A stretch of DNA of 64,000 nt from Sphingobium sp. CECT 9361 (GTDB lineage Bacteria; Pseudomonadota; Alphaproteobacteria; Sphingomonadales; Sphingomonadaceae): assembly GCF_918741285.1 (NCBI RefSeq), contig NZ_CAKKNC010000006.1, positions 1 to 64,000 of the forward strand, in the 5' to 3' direction. The notes under the pieces are model-generated. The model did not search any database. It was given only the letters and a program-made list of their open reading frames with translations, and was not told the DNA's origin. Positions 24,866 to 32,045 of the stretch are shown here, one piece after another (position 1 is the first letter of the stretch; the number at the start of each line of letters is the position of its first letter). Both the position numbers and the translations under genes were made by a program.

Positions 24866-26674
24866 ATGGGGCACGACTATTACGCCTTCATAAGCTACAG
24901 CCACAGCGATGAGGCGATCGCCAAATGGCTTCACAGGAAGCTGGAAACATATCGCTTCCCATCAAGGCTAGTCGGCAAGATGACCGGCTTCGGCCGGTTG
25001 CCCCGCAATTTGGTTCCGATTTTTCGTGACAGGGAAGAGCTGTCCGCCGGATCATCCCTGCCTGAAAAGGTGCAACGGGCGCTAGCTGCTTCGCATGCGC
25101 TGCTTGTCATCTGTTCACCCGATGCAGCTGCCTCCGCCTGGGTCAACCGGGAGATCAAGGAATTCAGAGCGCTGCACCCCGAACGGCCGATTCTGCTCGC
25201 GCTGGTCGACGGATCGCCCGAAACGGCCTTTCCCCCTGCGATTGCGACGGGCGAGGCATTTGCCCCCTATGAACCGCTCGCATCGGATCTGAGGCCGGAG
25301 GGAGACGGCCGGCGCCTCGGCCTGCTCAAATTATTGGCGGGACTGGTGGACATTCCACTGGGCGATCTGGTGCAGCGCGATGCGCAACGCAAAATGCGCC
25401 GCGTGACGACTGTCACGATAGTTGCGCTGCTGGCTGTGGCAATATTATCGACGTTAACAATCATGGCAGTTCAGGCCCGCTATGAGGCGGAGCGTCAACG
25501 GGCCTCGGCGGAAGGTTTGATAGAATTCATGCTTACCGATTTGCGTGAACGGCTGGAAGGTGTCGGCAGGCTGGACATATTGTCGGCAGTCAACAGCCGC
25601 GCGCTTGACCATTACCGGCGACAGGATCTCGACCGGCTGCCAGTATCCTCGCTGGAACGGCGTGCGCGCATCCTGCTGGCTATGGGCGAGGATGACGAAC
25701 AACGCGGCGATTTCGTCCGCGCGCTTGCCCAGTTCGAGGAAGCGGCGCGCACCACCGGACGATTGCTGGAACAGGATCGTGACGATCCTGAGCGCATTTA
25801 CGCCCACGCCCAGAGTGAATTCTGGTTTGGCCTCATCGCCTGGCGCACCCAGCGGGTCACGGCGGCTCAAAAGGCGTTCGAGCGTTATGAGCAACTGGCG
25901 AACCAGCTCGTCGAACAGGAACCCGCAAAGCCTGACTGGCTGATGGAGGCGGGCTATGCGGCGAGCAATCTTGGCACTTTATTGCTGCGCGATCGTGGAG
26001 ACGCGCCCGCCGCCGAGAAACGGTTCCGCGCCTCGCTGATCCGGTTCGAGAAAGCGCTGGCCATGAAGCCGGAGGACGACAGCGTAAAATGGGACATCGC
26101 CGATTCCCATGGATGGATCGCCGACGCTTATCGCGCCCAGCAGCGCTATGCCGATGCTCTGGCCGAGCGACAGCGGCAGGCCGATATTCTCAAAGACCTG
26201 ATCGTAAAATATCCCCGCAATGTTCAATATAGGCGCGGGTGGCTCAGCAATGATATGGGCACTGCCTTGGTCGAATTGGACTCGGGCGCCACCATCGAAG
26301 CGGAGAAGCGCTTGCGGGAAACCTATCGCAGGGCAACCGAGCTGGCGGCGATGGACCGGGCCAATGACAATCTGAAAAAGCAGCAGATAGCGACCGGCCT
26401 GTTTCTGGCAAAGGCGATCCTGCGCAACGCTCCGTCCCTGCCGCCTCCCGCGCGCCGGGAATGCAGCCGCCTGCTAGCGGACTGCACTTCTGCCACAGCG
26501 CGTGGCGACGCGGAGATCGGACAGTTTTGCGAACTTCTCACCGCTCGGTTGGAGCGGCGCAAGCCGAGCATCCAGTTGGCCGATATCGCGGTAAAAGGAC
26601 AGTTTTCTCCACGGTGGGGCATCGATTTTTCGGCCGAATTCAGCGATGACAATATTAGTGGGGGAAAAAAATGA
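24866..26674 (+). CDS. TIR domain-membrane-TPR protein
   Basis: A 602-residue protein. Residues 3-130 form a TIR domain: YYAFISYSHSDE at the start, FRDREELSAG as box 2, and SAWVNREIKEF, where Glu96 is at the position of the NADase catalytic Glu. The block GDLVQRDAQRKMRR precedes one membrane helix (about 180-200). The rest (about 215-560) is helical with TPR-like repeats around LGTLLLRDRGDAPAAEKRF. The TIR part would face the cytosol and the TPR part the other side, or the reverse. ATG at 24866 has AGGG five bases upstream; GTG 24827 and ATG 24851 are in frame. First gene of a three-gene cassette. An NAD-cleaving or signalling role is inferred from the family. Confidence 0.85.
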   Translation: MGHDYYAFISYSHSDEAIAKWLHRKLETYRFPSRLVGKMTGFGRLPRNLVPIFRDREELSAGSSLPEKVQRALAASHALLVICSPDAAASAWVNREIKEFRALHPERPILLALVDGSPETAFPPAIATGEAFAPYEPLASDLRPEGDGRRLGLLKLLAGLVDIPLGDLVQRDAQRKMRRVTTVTIVALLAVAILSTLTIMAVQARYEAERQRASAEGLIEFMLTDLRERLEGVGRLDILSAVNSRALDHYRRQDLDRLPVSSLERRARILLAMGEDDEQRGDFVRALAQFEEAARTTGRLLEQDRDDPERIYAHAQSEFWFGLIAWRTQRVTAAQKAFERYEQLANQLVEQEPAKPDWLMEAGYAASNLGTLLLRDRGDAPAAEKRFRASLIRFEKALAMKPEDDSVKWDIADSHGWIADAYRAQQRYADALAERQRQADILKDLIVKYPRNVQYRRGWLSNDMGTALVELDSGATIEAEKRLRETYRRATELAAMDRANDNLKKQQIATGLFLAKAILRNAPSLPPPARRECSRLLADCTSATARGDAEIGQFCELLTARLERRKPSIQLADIAVKGQFSPRWGIDFSAEFSDDNISGGKK

Positions 26675-26711
26675 ACGCACAGGCAACCACTCACACCGAA
26701 CGGAGGTTATA

Positions 26712-27197
26712 ATGTCGAGCCAGATTCTTCCTATTGCTCCATCCGACAAAGACGAGTCGTCATCTAGAAAGCAGATCATCATGATCCTGCAAAATATCGA
26801 CCCGCTTAACCCCGTCGCCCGCTTCGTCCCGGAACGCTGCGACAGGGACGGATGGGGACCGTTCGATATCAATACCGCCACGGTTACCGGCGGACAGGCG
26901 GAAGAAGTCAGCGTCCGTGTCGTGATCCTGCAGGATAATCTGGTGTTCATGACCGGCGAAGAGGATGTGACCGCGGGATGCGCGACTTCGCAGAAATATT
27001 TGCGGCGCGTTTCTCATCCCTCTTCCGAACCGGCACGGGATCTCGAATTCCTTATCGCCCCCCTTGGTCCCAACGATCGGGAGCTGCAGTTCAATCTGGG
27101 ACTGATCGCTTTCGGAGAAAAAACCGATAGCGACGGGAAGCCTATCCGCTGGCGCCTGCCTTTCATCCTCGACCCCAAAATTCGCAATATGAGTTAA
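26712..27197 (+). CDS. Small uncharacterised protein in the TIR cassette
   Basis: 161 residues, no signal peptide, membrane helix or motif that I recognise. It is acidic and Pro/Asp-rich with alternating hydrophobic residues suggesting a beta-sandwich (for example SVRVVILQDNLVFM and LEFLIAPLG). A strong GGAGG lies five bases before the ATG. It starts 37 bases after the TIR gene and ends 52 bases before the next, so it is very likely co-expressed with both. Confidence 0.7.
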   Translation: MSSQILPIAPSDKDESSSRKQIIMILQNIDPLNPVARFVPERCDRDGWGPFDINTATVTGGQAEEVSVRVVILQDNLVFMTGEEDVTAGCATSQKYLRRVSHPSSEPARDLEFLIAPLGPNDRELQFNLGLIAFGEKTDSDGKPIRWRLPFILDPKIRNMS

Positions 27198-27249
27198 TTG
27201 TGGGAATGCATTCGCTTGATCCGGGTATCGCTTCGTCAGCGAGTGGTCT

Positions 27250-28854
27250 GTGAGCATCGGACAACGGCGATCCTTGCTGCTGCCGATAATCGCATATGCA
27301 CGGGCAGGCGCGCTGGATCATGCCTGGCGCCTTTTTCAGCAGGCTGGGCTCGATCGCCAAGACGACGATCCGCGCGCGCTCAGCCTCAAGGGGCGGTTGC
27401 TTAAGGATTTTGCGCTGCGTTCCGCCGGTGAAGAGAGGTTGCGCTTCTATCGTGAAGCAGCGGCGGCCTATCAACACGCCGCTGAAATCGGGCAGGCGAG
27501 CTACCCGCTCATCAATGCGGCAACCCTTTCGATGCTGGCCGGAAATGAAAGCAAGGCCGGCATGCTGGCGACCCTGGCAATCGACAGGATCAAGGCCAAT
27601 CCCGATGAGCCGGAGACGCCCTACTATCATGCCGCCACCATCGCCGAAGCACTCCTGTTGCTGCGGAGGGAGCCGGAAGCCCGCGCGACGCTGAGGGATG
27701 CAATCGCGCTTGCACCCAGAGCGTGGGAAGATCACGCATCGACCCTCCGCCAGTTCGCCCTGATTCTGGGAACGCAACAGGCGTCGAGCGAATGGCTCGA
27801 TGCGCTGCGGCCGCCGCGTTCGCTGCATTTCAGCGGTCATATGTCATTCAGCGCGGAAGCGACGGATGACGCGCTTCTGGCGCAAATCGCCGGGATGATC
27901 GCGGAAGAGAATATTGGCTTCGGATTTGGGGCGCTTGCTGCCGGAGCAGATATCATCATCGCGGAGGCTTTGCTGGAAGCGGGTGCCGAAGTTCATGCGA
28001 TATTGCCCGGAGGGGTCGAGGCGTTCGCGGCGCGTTCGGTCGATCCGTTCGGTTCGGCATGGCGCAAGCGCTTTGACGTTGTGCTGGAACGGGCCGAAAT
28101 GATCCGCCCAGTGCGTCCGCTGGATAGTCTGCCGGACGAGGCGGTGATCGACACCGCTGCCATCATAGCGATGGGTCTGGCTATCAGACACGCACAAGGG
28201 CTGGAGAGCGAAGCGATTCAGTGTCTGGTGGTCGATCCCGACCAGCCGCACACGGCGTTAGGCGCATCGACGACACGGGCTGCCGATGCCTGGAACCGGG
28301 CGGGGATGCGCCAGCGATTGATCACGGCCTCACGGCAAAACATCCTTGTGGACCATCATCACGCAGAGCCGGAGGAAAAAGCGCAACGCGCTTTCGCTAT
28401 GCTGGCCATTGGATCGCGCGAAGCCACCGGCGATGCCCTACCGTCCGAAAGCGAACTGGCGAGCCTTCACGAAGCGGTCGCCGGTCTGCATCCGGCAATG
28501 CCGCCATTCTGGTCGGGCAAATATCTCATACTGACGTTTCAGCACCCGCAGGATGCTATGGATGCTGGAGCGAAGCTGAGCCGGGAAGGCTGGGCCGTCG
28601 GAGGAGATTTTTGCGTCGGCCTGCCAATCTTCGACCCTTTTACCGGGAAGCAGCGCTTGCCTGCGCACTCGATTGCCGCCTGCTGCGGCGCGTGCGCGTC
28701 CTCGATGGACGGTGGTTTTCAGGCCACGGAAGATCTCGCCGCGACGCTCATCCTCCAGTCGCCCGGCAACTGCATCGCTGAGCTGGTCGGCGAATTCGCA
28801 CCCGCCAATGGCGAATTCCCGATCCCGCTATTCTCCTTGCGTCCCCACCTATAG
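27250..28854 (+). CDS. TPR protein with SLOG-like and degenerate cyclase-like domains
   Basis: A 534-residue cytosolic protein. Residues 1-180 are helical repeats of TPR type. Residues about 190-275 look like a SLOG/Rossmann nucleotide-binding unit: SGHM, then FGFGALAAGADIIIAEALLE and AEVHAILPGG, a pattern I know from TPR-cyclase proteins. Residues about 424-534 resemble the C-terminal half of class III cyclases (IFDPFTGKQR, ATEDLAATL, LVGEFAP, LFSLRP), but the metal-binding Asp residues are not evident, so it is probably inactive and may sense ligand. It starts at GTG with a weak ribosome site and its stop overlaps the convergent regulator by six bases. Confidence 0.6.
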   Translation: MSIGQRRSLLLPIIAYARAGALDHAWRLFQQAGLDRQDDDPRALSLKGRLLKDFALRSAGEERLRFYREAAAAYQHAAEIGQASYPLINAATLSMLAGNESKAGMLATLAIDRIKANPDEPETPYYHAATIAEALLLLRREPEARATLRDAIALAPRAWEDHASTLRQFALILGTQQASSEWLDALRPPRSLHFSGHMSFSAEATDDALLAQIAGMIAEENIGFGFGALAAGADIIIAEALLEAGAEVHAILPGGVEAFAARSVDPFGSAWRKRFDVVLERAEMIRPVRPLDSLPDEAVIDTAAIIAMGLAIRHAQGLESEAIQCLVVDPDQPHTALGASTTRAADAWNRAGMRQRLITASRQNILVDHHHAEPEEKAQRAFAMLAIGSREATGDALPSESELASLHEAVAGLHPAMPPFWSGKYLILTFQHPQDAMDAGAKLSREGWAVGGDFCVGLPIFDPFTGKQRLPAHSIAACCGACASSMDGGFQATEDLAATLILQSPGNCIAELVGEFAPANGEFPIPLFSLRPHL

Positions 28855-29547
28855 GATCATTTCTTCCAGCCGGTCGGGCGCGACGATGACCAGACCGTCG
28901 CCGTCGCGGCGGATCAATCCGCGGCGGTAGAGAGCATTGACGGTGCGCGACACGGTTTCCCTTGTGGTTGCGACCTGCAACGCCAGTTCGGAAAGCACGG
29001 GCGTAGGGCGGATTGTCATATCGCCATTTTCCCGCGCGCGCTGGAGGAGTTCTGCATGAATGCGCCCAACCGCGCTGAGCGCCGTACGCTCGTACATCCG
29101 GCGGGTCGTCTTGCGAAGACGATGAAGCAGCATACGGGAAAGCGCGAGACCGATACATCCGAACTGCTCGGCCAGCATGGCGAGTTCACCGGCATCTATG
29201 ACCAGCGCAGTGACATCGCCGGCGGCAATGACATCGGCGTCCTGCGGTGTTCGGTCCGCTTCTTCGAGGGCTCCAAAAAGCTCGCCCTGATGATATTCGT
29301 GCAGTAAGATCACCTGGCCGTCGACAGAATAAAAGAGCGCCTTGGCAAAGCCCGACACGATAAGATAGGCGAGACCGACAACGTCCCCCTGCCGCAGGAT
29401 CACGCTGCGCGAACGGAAGTTGTTCAGCCTCCCCGCGCGCGCGACCATTGCCGCGATTTCGTCCGAACAGGCAAAGGCGCTCGCTACCGCGGCGATTGCC
29501 GTTTCGTCGGTTCTGGAGGAAAGCGTCTTCATGCGGGGGACAGGCAT
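28849..29547 (-). CDS. Crp/Fnr-family transcriptional regulator
   Basis: About 232 residues. The N-terminal cyclic-nucleotide-binding-like beta barrel includes VILRQGDVVGLAYLIVSGFA and LLHEYHQGELFGALEE. The C-terminal winged helix contains LALQVATTRETVSRTVNALY, with TTRETVSR as recognition helix. There are few Cys residues (one at about residue 27) and none of the four FNR cluster ligands, so it is not an oxygen-sensing Fnr. Start 29547 is chosen because TAGGA precedes it; a start at 29658 would add 37 residues. It sits between the two cassettes and could control either, and a matching GTGA-N6-TCAC dyad is at 34617. Confidence 0.85.
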   Translation of the reverse strand: MPVPRMKTLSSRTDETAIAAVASAFACSDEIAAMVARAGRLNNFRSRSVILRQGDVVGLAYLIVSGFAKALFYSVDGQVILLHEYHQGELFGALEEADRTPQDADVIAAGDVTALVIDAGELAMLAEQFGCIGLALSRMLLHRLRKTTRRMYERTALSAVGRIHAELLQRARENGDMTIRPTPVLSELALQVATTRETVSRTVNALYRRGLIRRDGDGLVIVAPDRLEEMIL

Positions 29548-29707
29548 AGCCGTCCTACCGTCAAGTGCAACGGAGCAGCGGTCCTGATCATCCCGAAATT
29601 CATGGATGAAGCCATCCTGTACAGATATCGCTTTCAGTGCTCTATCCTGTCCGGTCATAGTCCGGAATGCACTAATCGTTCATTCCCGGACGTGGTTGAC
29701 GCAGTAA

Positions 29708-29738
29708 ACAGCTCCCCCGCGCGCAACGGAGGAGCTGT
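29708..29738 (-). terminator. Terminator for the four-gene minus cassette
   Basis: ACAGCTCC (29708-29715) and GGAGCTGT (29731-29738) form an 8-bp stem about 16 bases after the last stop of the cassette. Reading on the minus strand, the right-hand side is followed by TTTACT, a weak U-tract. Confidence 0.45.
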
Positions 29739-29753
29739 ACATTACCGCATGCT

Positions 29754-30404
29754 TCAACAGTGCGAAGAGGCTTTCTCCAGAAAGCGCTCATCCGTGATCG
29801 AGATGCCTGGCGAGGTTACAACCGCGAAAAATACGGTCTGCCCCGTCACGATTTCGACCTTGTCCGGCTGAGCCTTGCCGTCGGCGATCATGACGATCGT
29901 CCCGTCGCCCAGCTTTGCCCGCCATTTCCGGACGTCAGCCTCGCATTTGCATGCCGGATCGACGACCTTGACGACACCGCCAATGCCGCTGCCATAGGCG
30001 TCTTTCCAGCTATATTCGCCGGGATGTCCAAAGGCGTGGCTATAGCCGCATTCATTGGTCAGGCGGCCACTGTCGAAAAACTCGTGATCGCCGGCGATGA
30101 CGAAGGGCGGGACATCGGCGCTGACGCAGTTCCACAGAACCAAATCGCCGACATCGATCGTCAGTTCCTTGTTGTCGGGCGCATATTGTGCGCTGCGTCC
30201 CTTGATGAAGACATTATGCTGCTTCATCTCGCCAGCCTTATCGCCGTCCTTGACGACAATCATATAGGGCCGGTCGTCATTGAGCGCGGCTGTGCCCGCA
30301 GGCAGGATGTGATAGGGATATTTCCCCGGCCGCATGAACCGCTGGGCATAGCAATCCGTGCGGCGGATGGCGCGGCTGTCGAAGATATTCTGGTTCATGT
30401 TCAT
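29754..30404 (-). CDS. Cupredoxin-like protein, last gene of the cassette
   Basis: 216 residues without a signal peptide. The middle (about 80-150) has a plastocyanin-like strand pattern, LTIDVGDLVLWNC, FVIAGDHEFFDSG and ECGYSHAFGHPGEYSW, where Cys119, His123 and His127 could bind a type 1 copper. The last 60 residues repeat the strand VEIVTGQTVFFAVV without these ligands, a second degenerate copy. Cupredoxins are normally exported, so the missing signal is odd. AAAGGAA is the ribosome site. It belongs to a tightly spaced four-gene set (19 bases from the previous gene). Confidence 0.6.
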   Translation of the reverse strand: MNMNQNIFDSRAIRRTDCYAQRFMRPGKYPYHILPAGTAALNDDRPYMIVVKDGDKAGEMKQHNVFIKGRSAQYAPDNKELTIDVGDLVLWNCVSADVPPFVIAGDHEFFDSGRLTNECGYSHAFGHPGEYSWKDAYGSGIGGVVKVVDPACKCEADVRKWRAKLGDGTIVMIADGKAQPDKVEIVTGQTVFFAVVTSPGISITDERFLEKASSHC

Positions 30405-30422
30405 GATGAAATTCCTTTCCTG

Positions 30423-31226
30423 TCAGGCCGAAATATCGGCGGTGAGGACCAGTTCATCCTCGGCGCCATTGTGCGCGACCGAGGCGGCGATGGCGTCGAT
30501 GACGATATCGACTTGGGGATCGACGGCGCTTTGCGCAGGCAGCACTGGGAAGAGCTGGGGTTGATCGTAGATCGGGATTTTGATCCCGCTTACGAAGGGC
30601 GTCAGTATCGGCCCCAGAAAACCGGCCAGACCTGCTATGCCGATTGCCAGCAATATCGCGTTGACCGCCAGCGCCAGAAACGGCCCGATGAACGGGATGG
30701 CCAGCAGGATCGGCGTGACCGCCAACCCGATTGCCGCCAGCAGCGCTGCTGTGGTTGCGCCGAATTGCAGGTTGGGGATGCCGACGATTACCGCTTGCAC
30801 CTTCCAGACGCCGCCAACGAGACTGATGTCGAGCCGGAAATCGGCATCGGCCTTGATGAAATCGGCAAAATGCACTGGAATGCTGATCGTCGGCCAGTCG
30901 ATGCAGATCTTCGGCGTGCAGACCCTGCCGACACAGGGTATGTTGATACACACCTGCGGCAGGCAAAAGTCCGGCAATATCGTGCTCAGGTCGATGCCAA
31001 AGCTGAAATTAATATCCCAATCGACCCGCAAATCGTCGATCCGGATGATGTCTGGTGGAATGAGGTCGACATCGCCGTTGGTCAGGCTTGCGCTGACCGC
31101 ATAGCTGGCGACGAACGGCCCCAGGCTGCCCGAACCGCTGTCCGATTGTAGGGGAATGAGGCTGATCGCCGTGTCCAGCAATGTGTTGGCACCCGCTTCA
31201 TCGAGCGCCGCAATAATCTCTGCCAT
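30423..31226 (-). CDS. Uncharacterised protein with Cys-every-five array
   Basis: 267 residues, not recognised. A five-Cys array lies at residues 88, 93, 98, 103 and 108 (segments FCLPQ VCINIP CVGRV CTPKIC), with exactly four residues between consecutive Cys. A strongly hydrophobic segment (about 155-215) rich in Ala, Ile, Leu, Gly and Pro may form membrane helices or a hydrophobic core. There is no signal peptide. Ribosome site AAGGAG precedes the ATG by eight bases. The array could bind metal or form stacked disulfides; neither is shown. Confidence 0.6.
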   Translation of the reverse strand: MAEIIAALDEAGANTLLDTAISLIPLQSDSGSGSLGPFVASYAVSASLTNGDVDLIPPDIIRIDDLRVDWDINFSFGIDLSTILPDFCLPQVCINIPCVGRVCTPKICIDWPTISIPVHFADFIKADADFRLDISLVGGVWKVQAVIVGIPNLQFGATTAALLAAIGLAVTPILLAIPFIGPFLALAVNAILLAIGIAGLAGFLGPILTPFVSGIKIPIYDQPQLFPVLPAQSAVDPQVDIVIDAIAASVAHNGAEDELVLTADISA

Positions 31227-31250
31227 GATATATCTCCTTGCCCGCAGCGC

Positions 31251-31961
31251 TCAAAGAGTGCCGCGCATCTTGATCTGATCGTCCTCGATTAGCGGGCCGA
31301 CCGTGGGAACGAGCTGGAACGCGCCTGCGCGCAAGGCCCGCAGCGGCAGACGGATTTCCGCCAGCACCGCCTGCAGGATCATGAAGAGCAGGCATTCAAG
31401 GAAGGATTCGAGGTCGGTGGGCTTGATATCGACAATCTCGACCTGATCGACCGCGAGTGCGATCGCATCCTCTCCGTTCGACGCCATCACATGCTCCAGA
31501 TGGCCGATCAGGAAAACTTGCAGCTTGAAACAGGTCAGTTCCGCGATCGGATGGGTATCACGCGGCTTGTCCGGATTGTTCGGATTGTCGCCATACGTCG
31601 GGCTGTTCGGCCGCGGCGGCTTGGGATCGATCCGGATCTTGCGGCAATCAATGCAGAGTTCCGCATCCAGTCTGCCGCTGAACTGGCCCGGCCCCAAGAC
31701 CAGTTCCGGCGGCAACGGATCGGTCTGCTTGAATAAGTCGATACGGGGAACGCCAAGGCGTATCCGCCAGTTGATGCCGCCCGGAATGCCCGGAAAGGGG
31801 ATTCCGGGCATCGCCGTTTCCGCAACGGTGGTGACCGGTACGAAGCTGGGCGATCCATAAACCAGATAGCGCGGACGATCCGTGCAAAAAGCGGTGATGA
31901 GGTCGTTCAGCGCCGTTTCGTGAACGCTGGCGAAAACGGCTTCTGCTTCTGTGAGACTCAT
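31251..31961 (-). CDS. Uncharacterised protein, second gene of the cassette
   Basis: 236 residues, not recognised. It has ELCIDCRKIRIDPKPPRPN in the middle (a CxxC pair followed by a Pro-rich stretch) and a mixed Gly/Pro-rich front half (GIPFPGIPGGINWRIRLG). The C-terminal part has a hydrophobic helix (ECLLFMILQAVLAEIRLPL). The ATG at 31961 is chosen because AGGAGA lies eight bases upstream; an earlier in-frame start at 32024 lacks that. It ends 24 bases before the next gene's start. Confidence 0.6.
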   Translation of the reverse strand: MSLTEAEAVFASVHETALNDLITAFCTDRPRYLVYGSPSFVPVTTVAETAMPGIPFPGIPGGINWRIRLGVPRIDLFKQTDPLPPELVLGPGQFSGRLDAELCIDCRKIRIDPKPPRPNSPTYGDNPNNPDKPRDTHPIAELTCFKLQVFLIGHLEHVMASNGEDAIALAVDQVEIVDIKPTDLESFLECLLFMILQAVLAEIRLPLRALRAGAFQLVPTVGPLIEDDQIKMRGTL

Positions 31962-32045
31962 GATGATTCTCCTTTCATGGGTGAGAAATGCGCCAGACGG
32001 GATGGTCGGAGAGTCCCCGCTCACCCCGCCTGGCTTGCCGTCGTC

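Noticed and set aside
26646..26711. Upstream extension of the small TIR-cassette gene
   Set aside because: The in-frame start at 26646 would overlap the TIR gene, while a GGAGG site sits five bases before the ATG at 26712.
29754..30404. PixA/AidA inclusion-body protein
   Set aside because: Considered because of small size and beta character, but the Cys-His pattern and strand order fit a cupredoxin better.
29760..31151. 463-residue plus-strand open frame
   Set aside because: Antisense to two cassette genes that have good ribosome sites; the His/Asp/Arg-rich protein is of low complexity.
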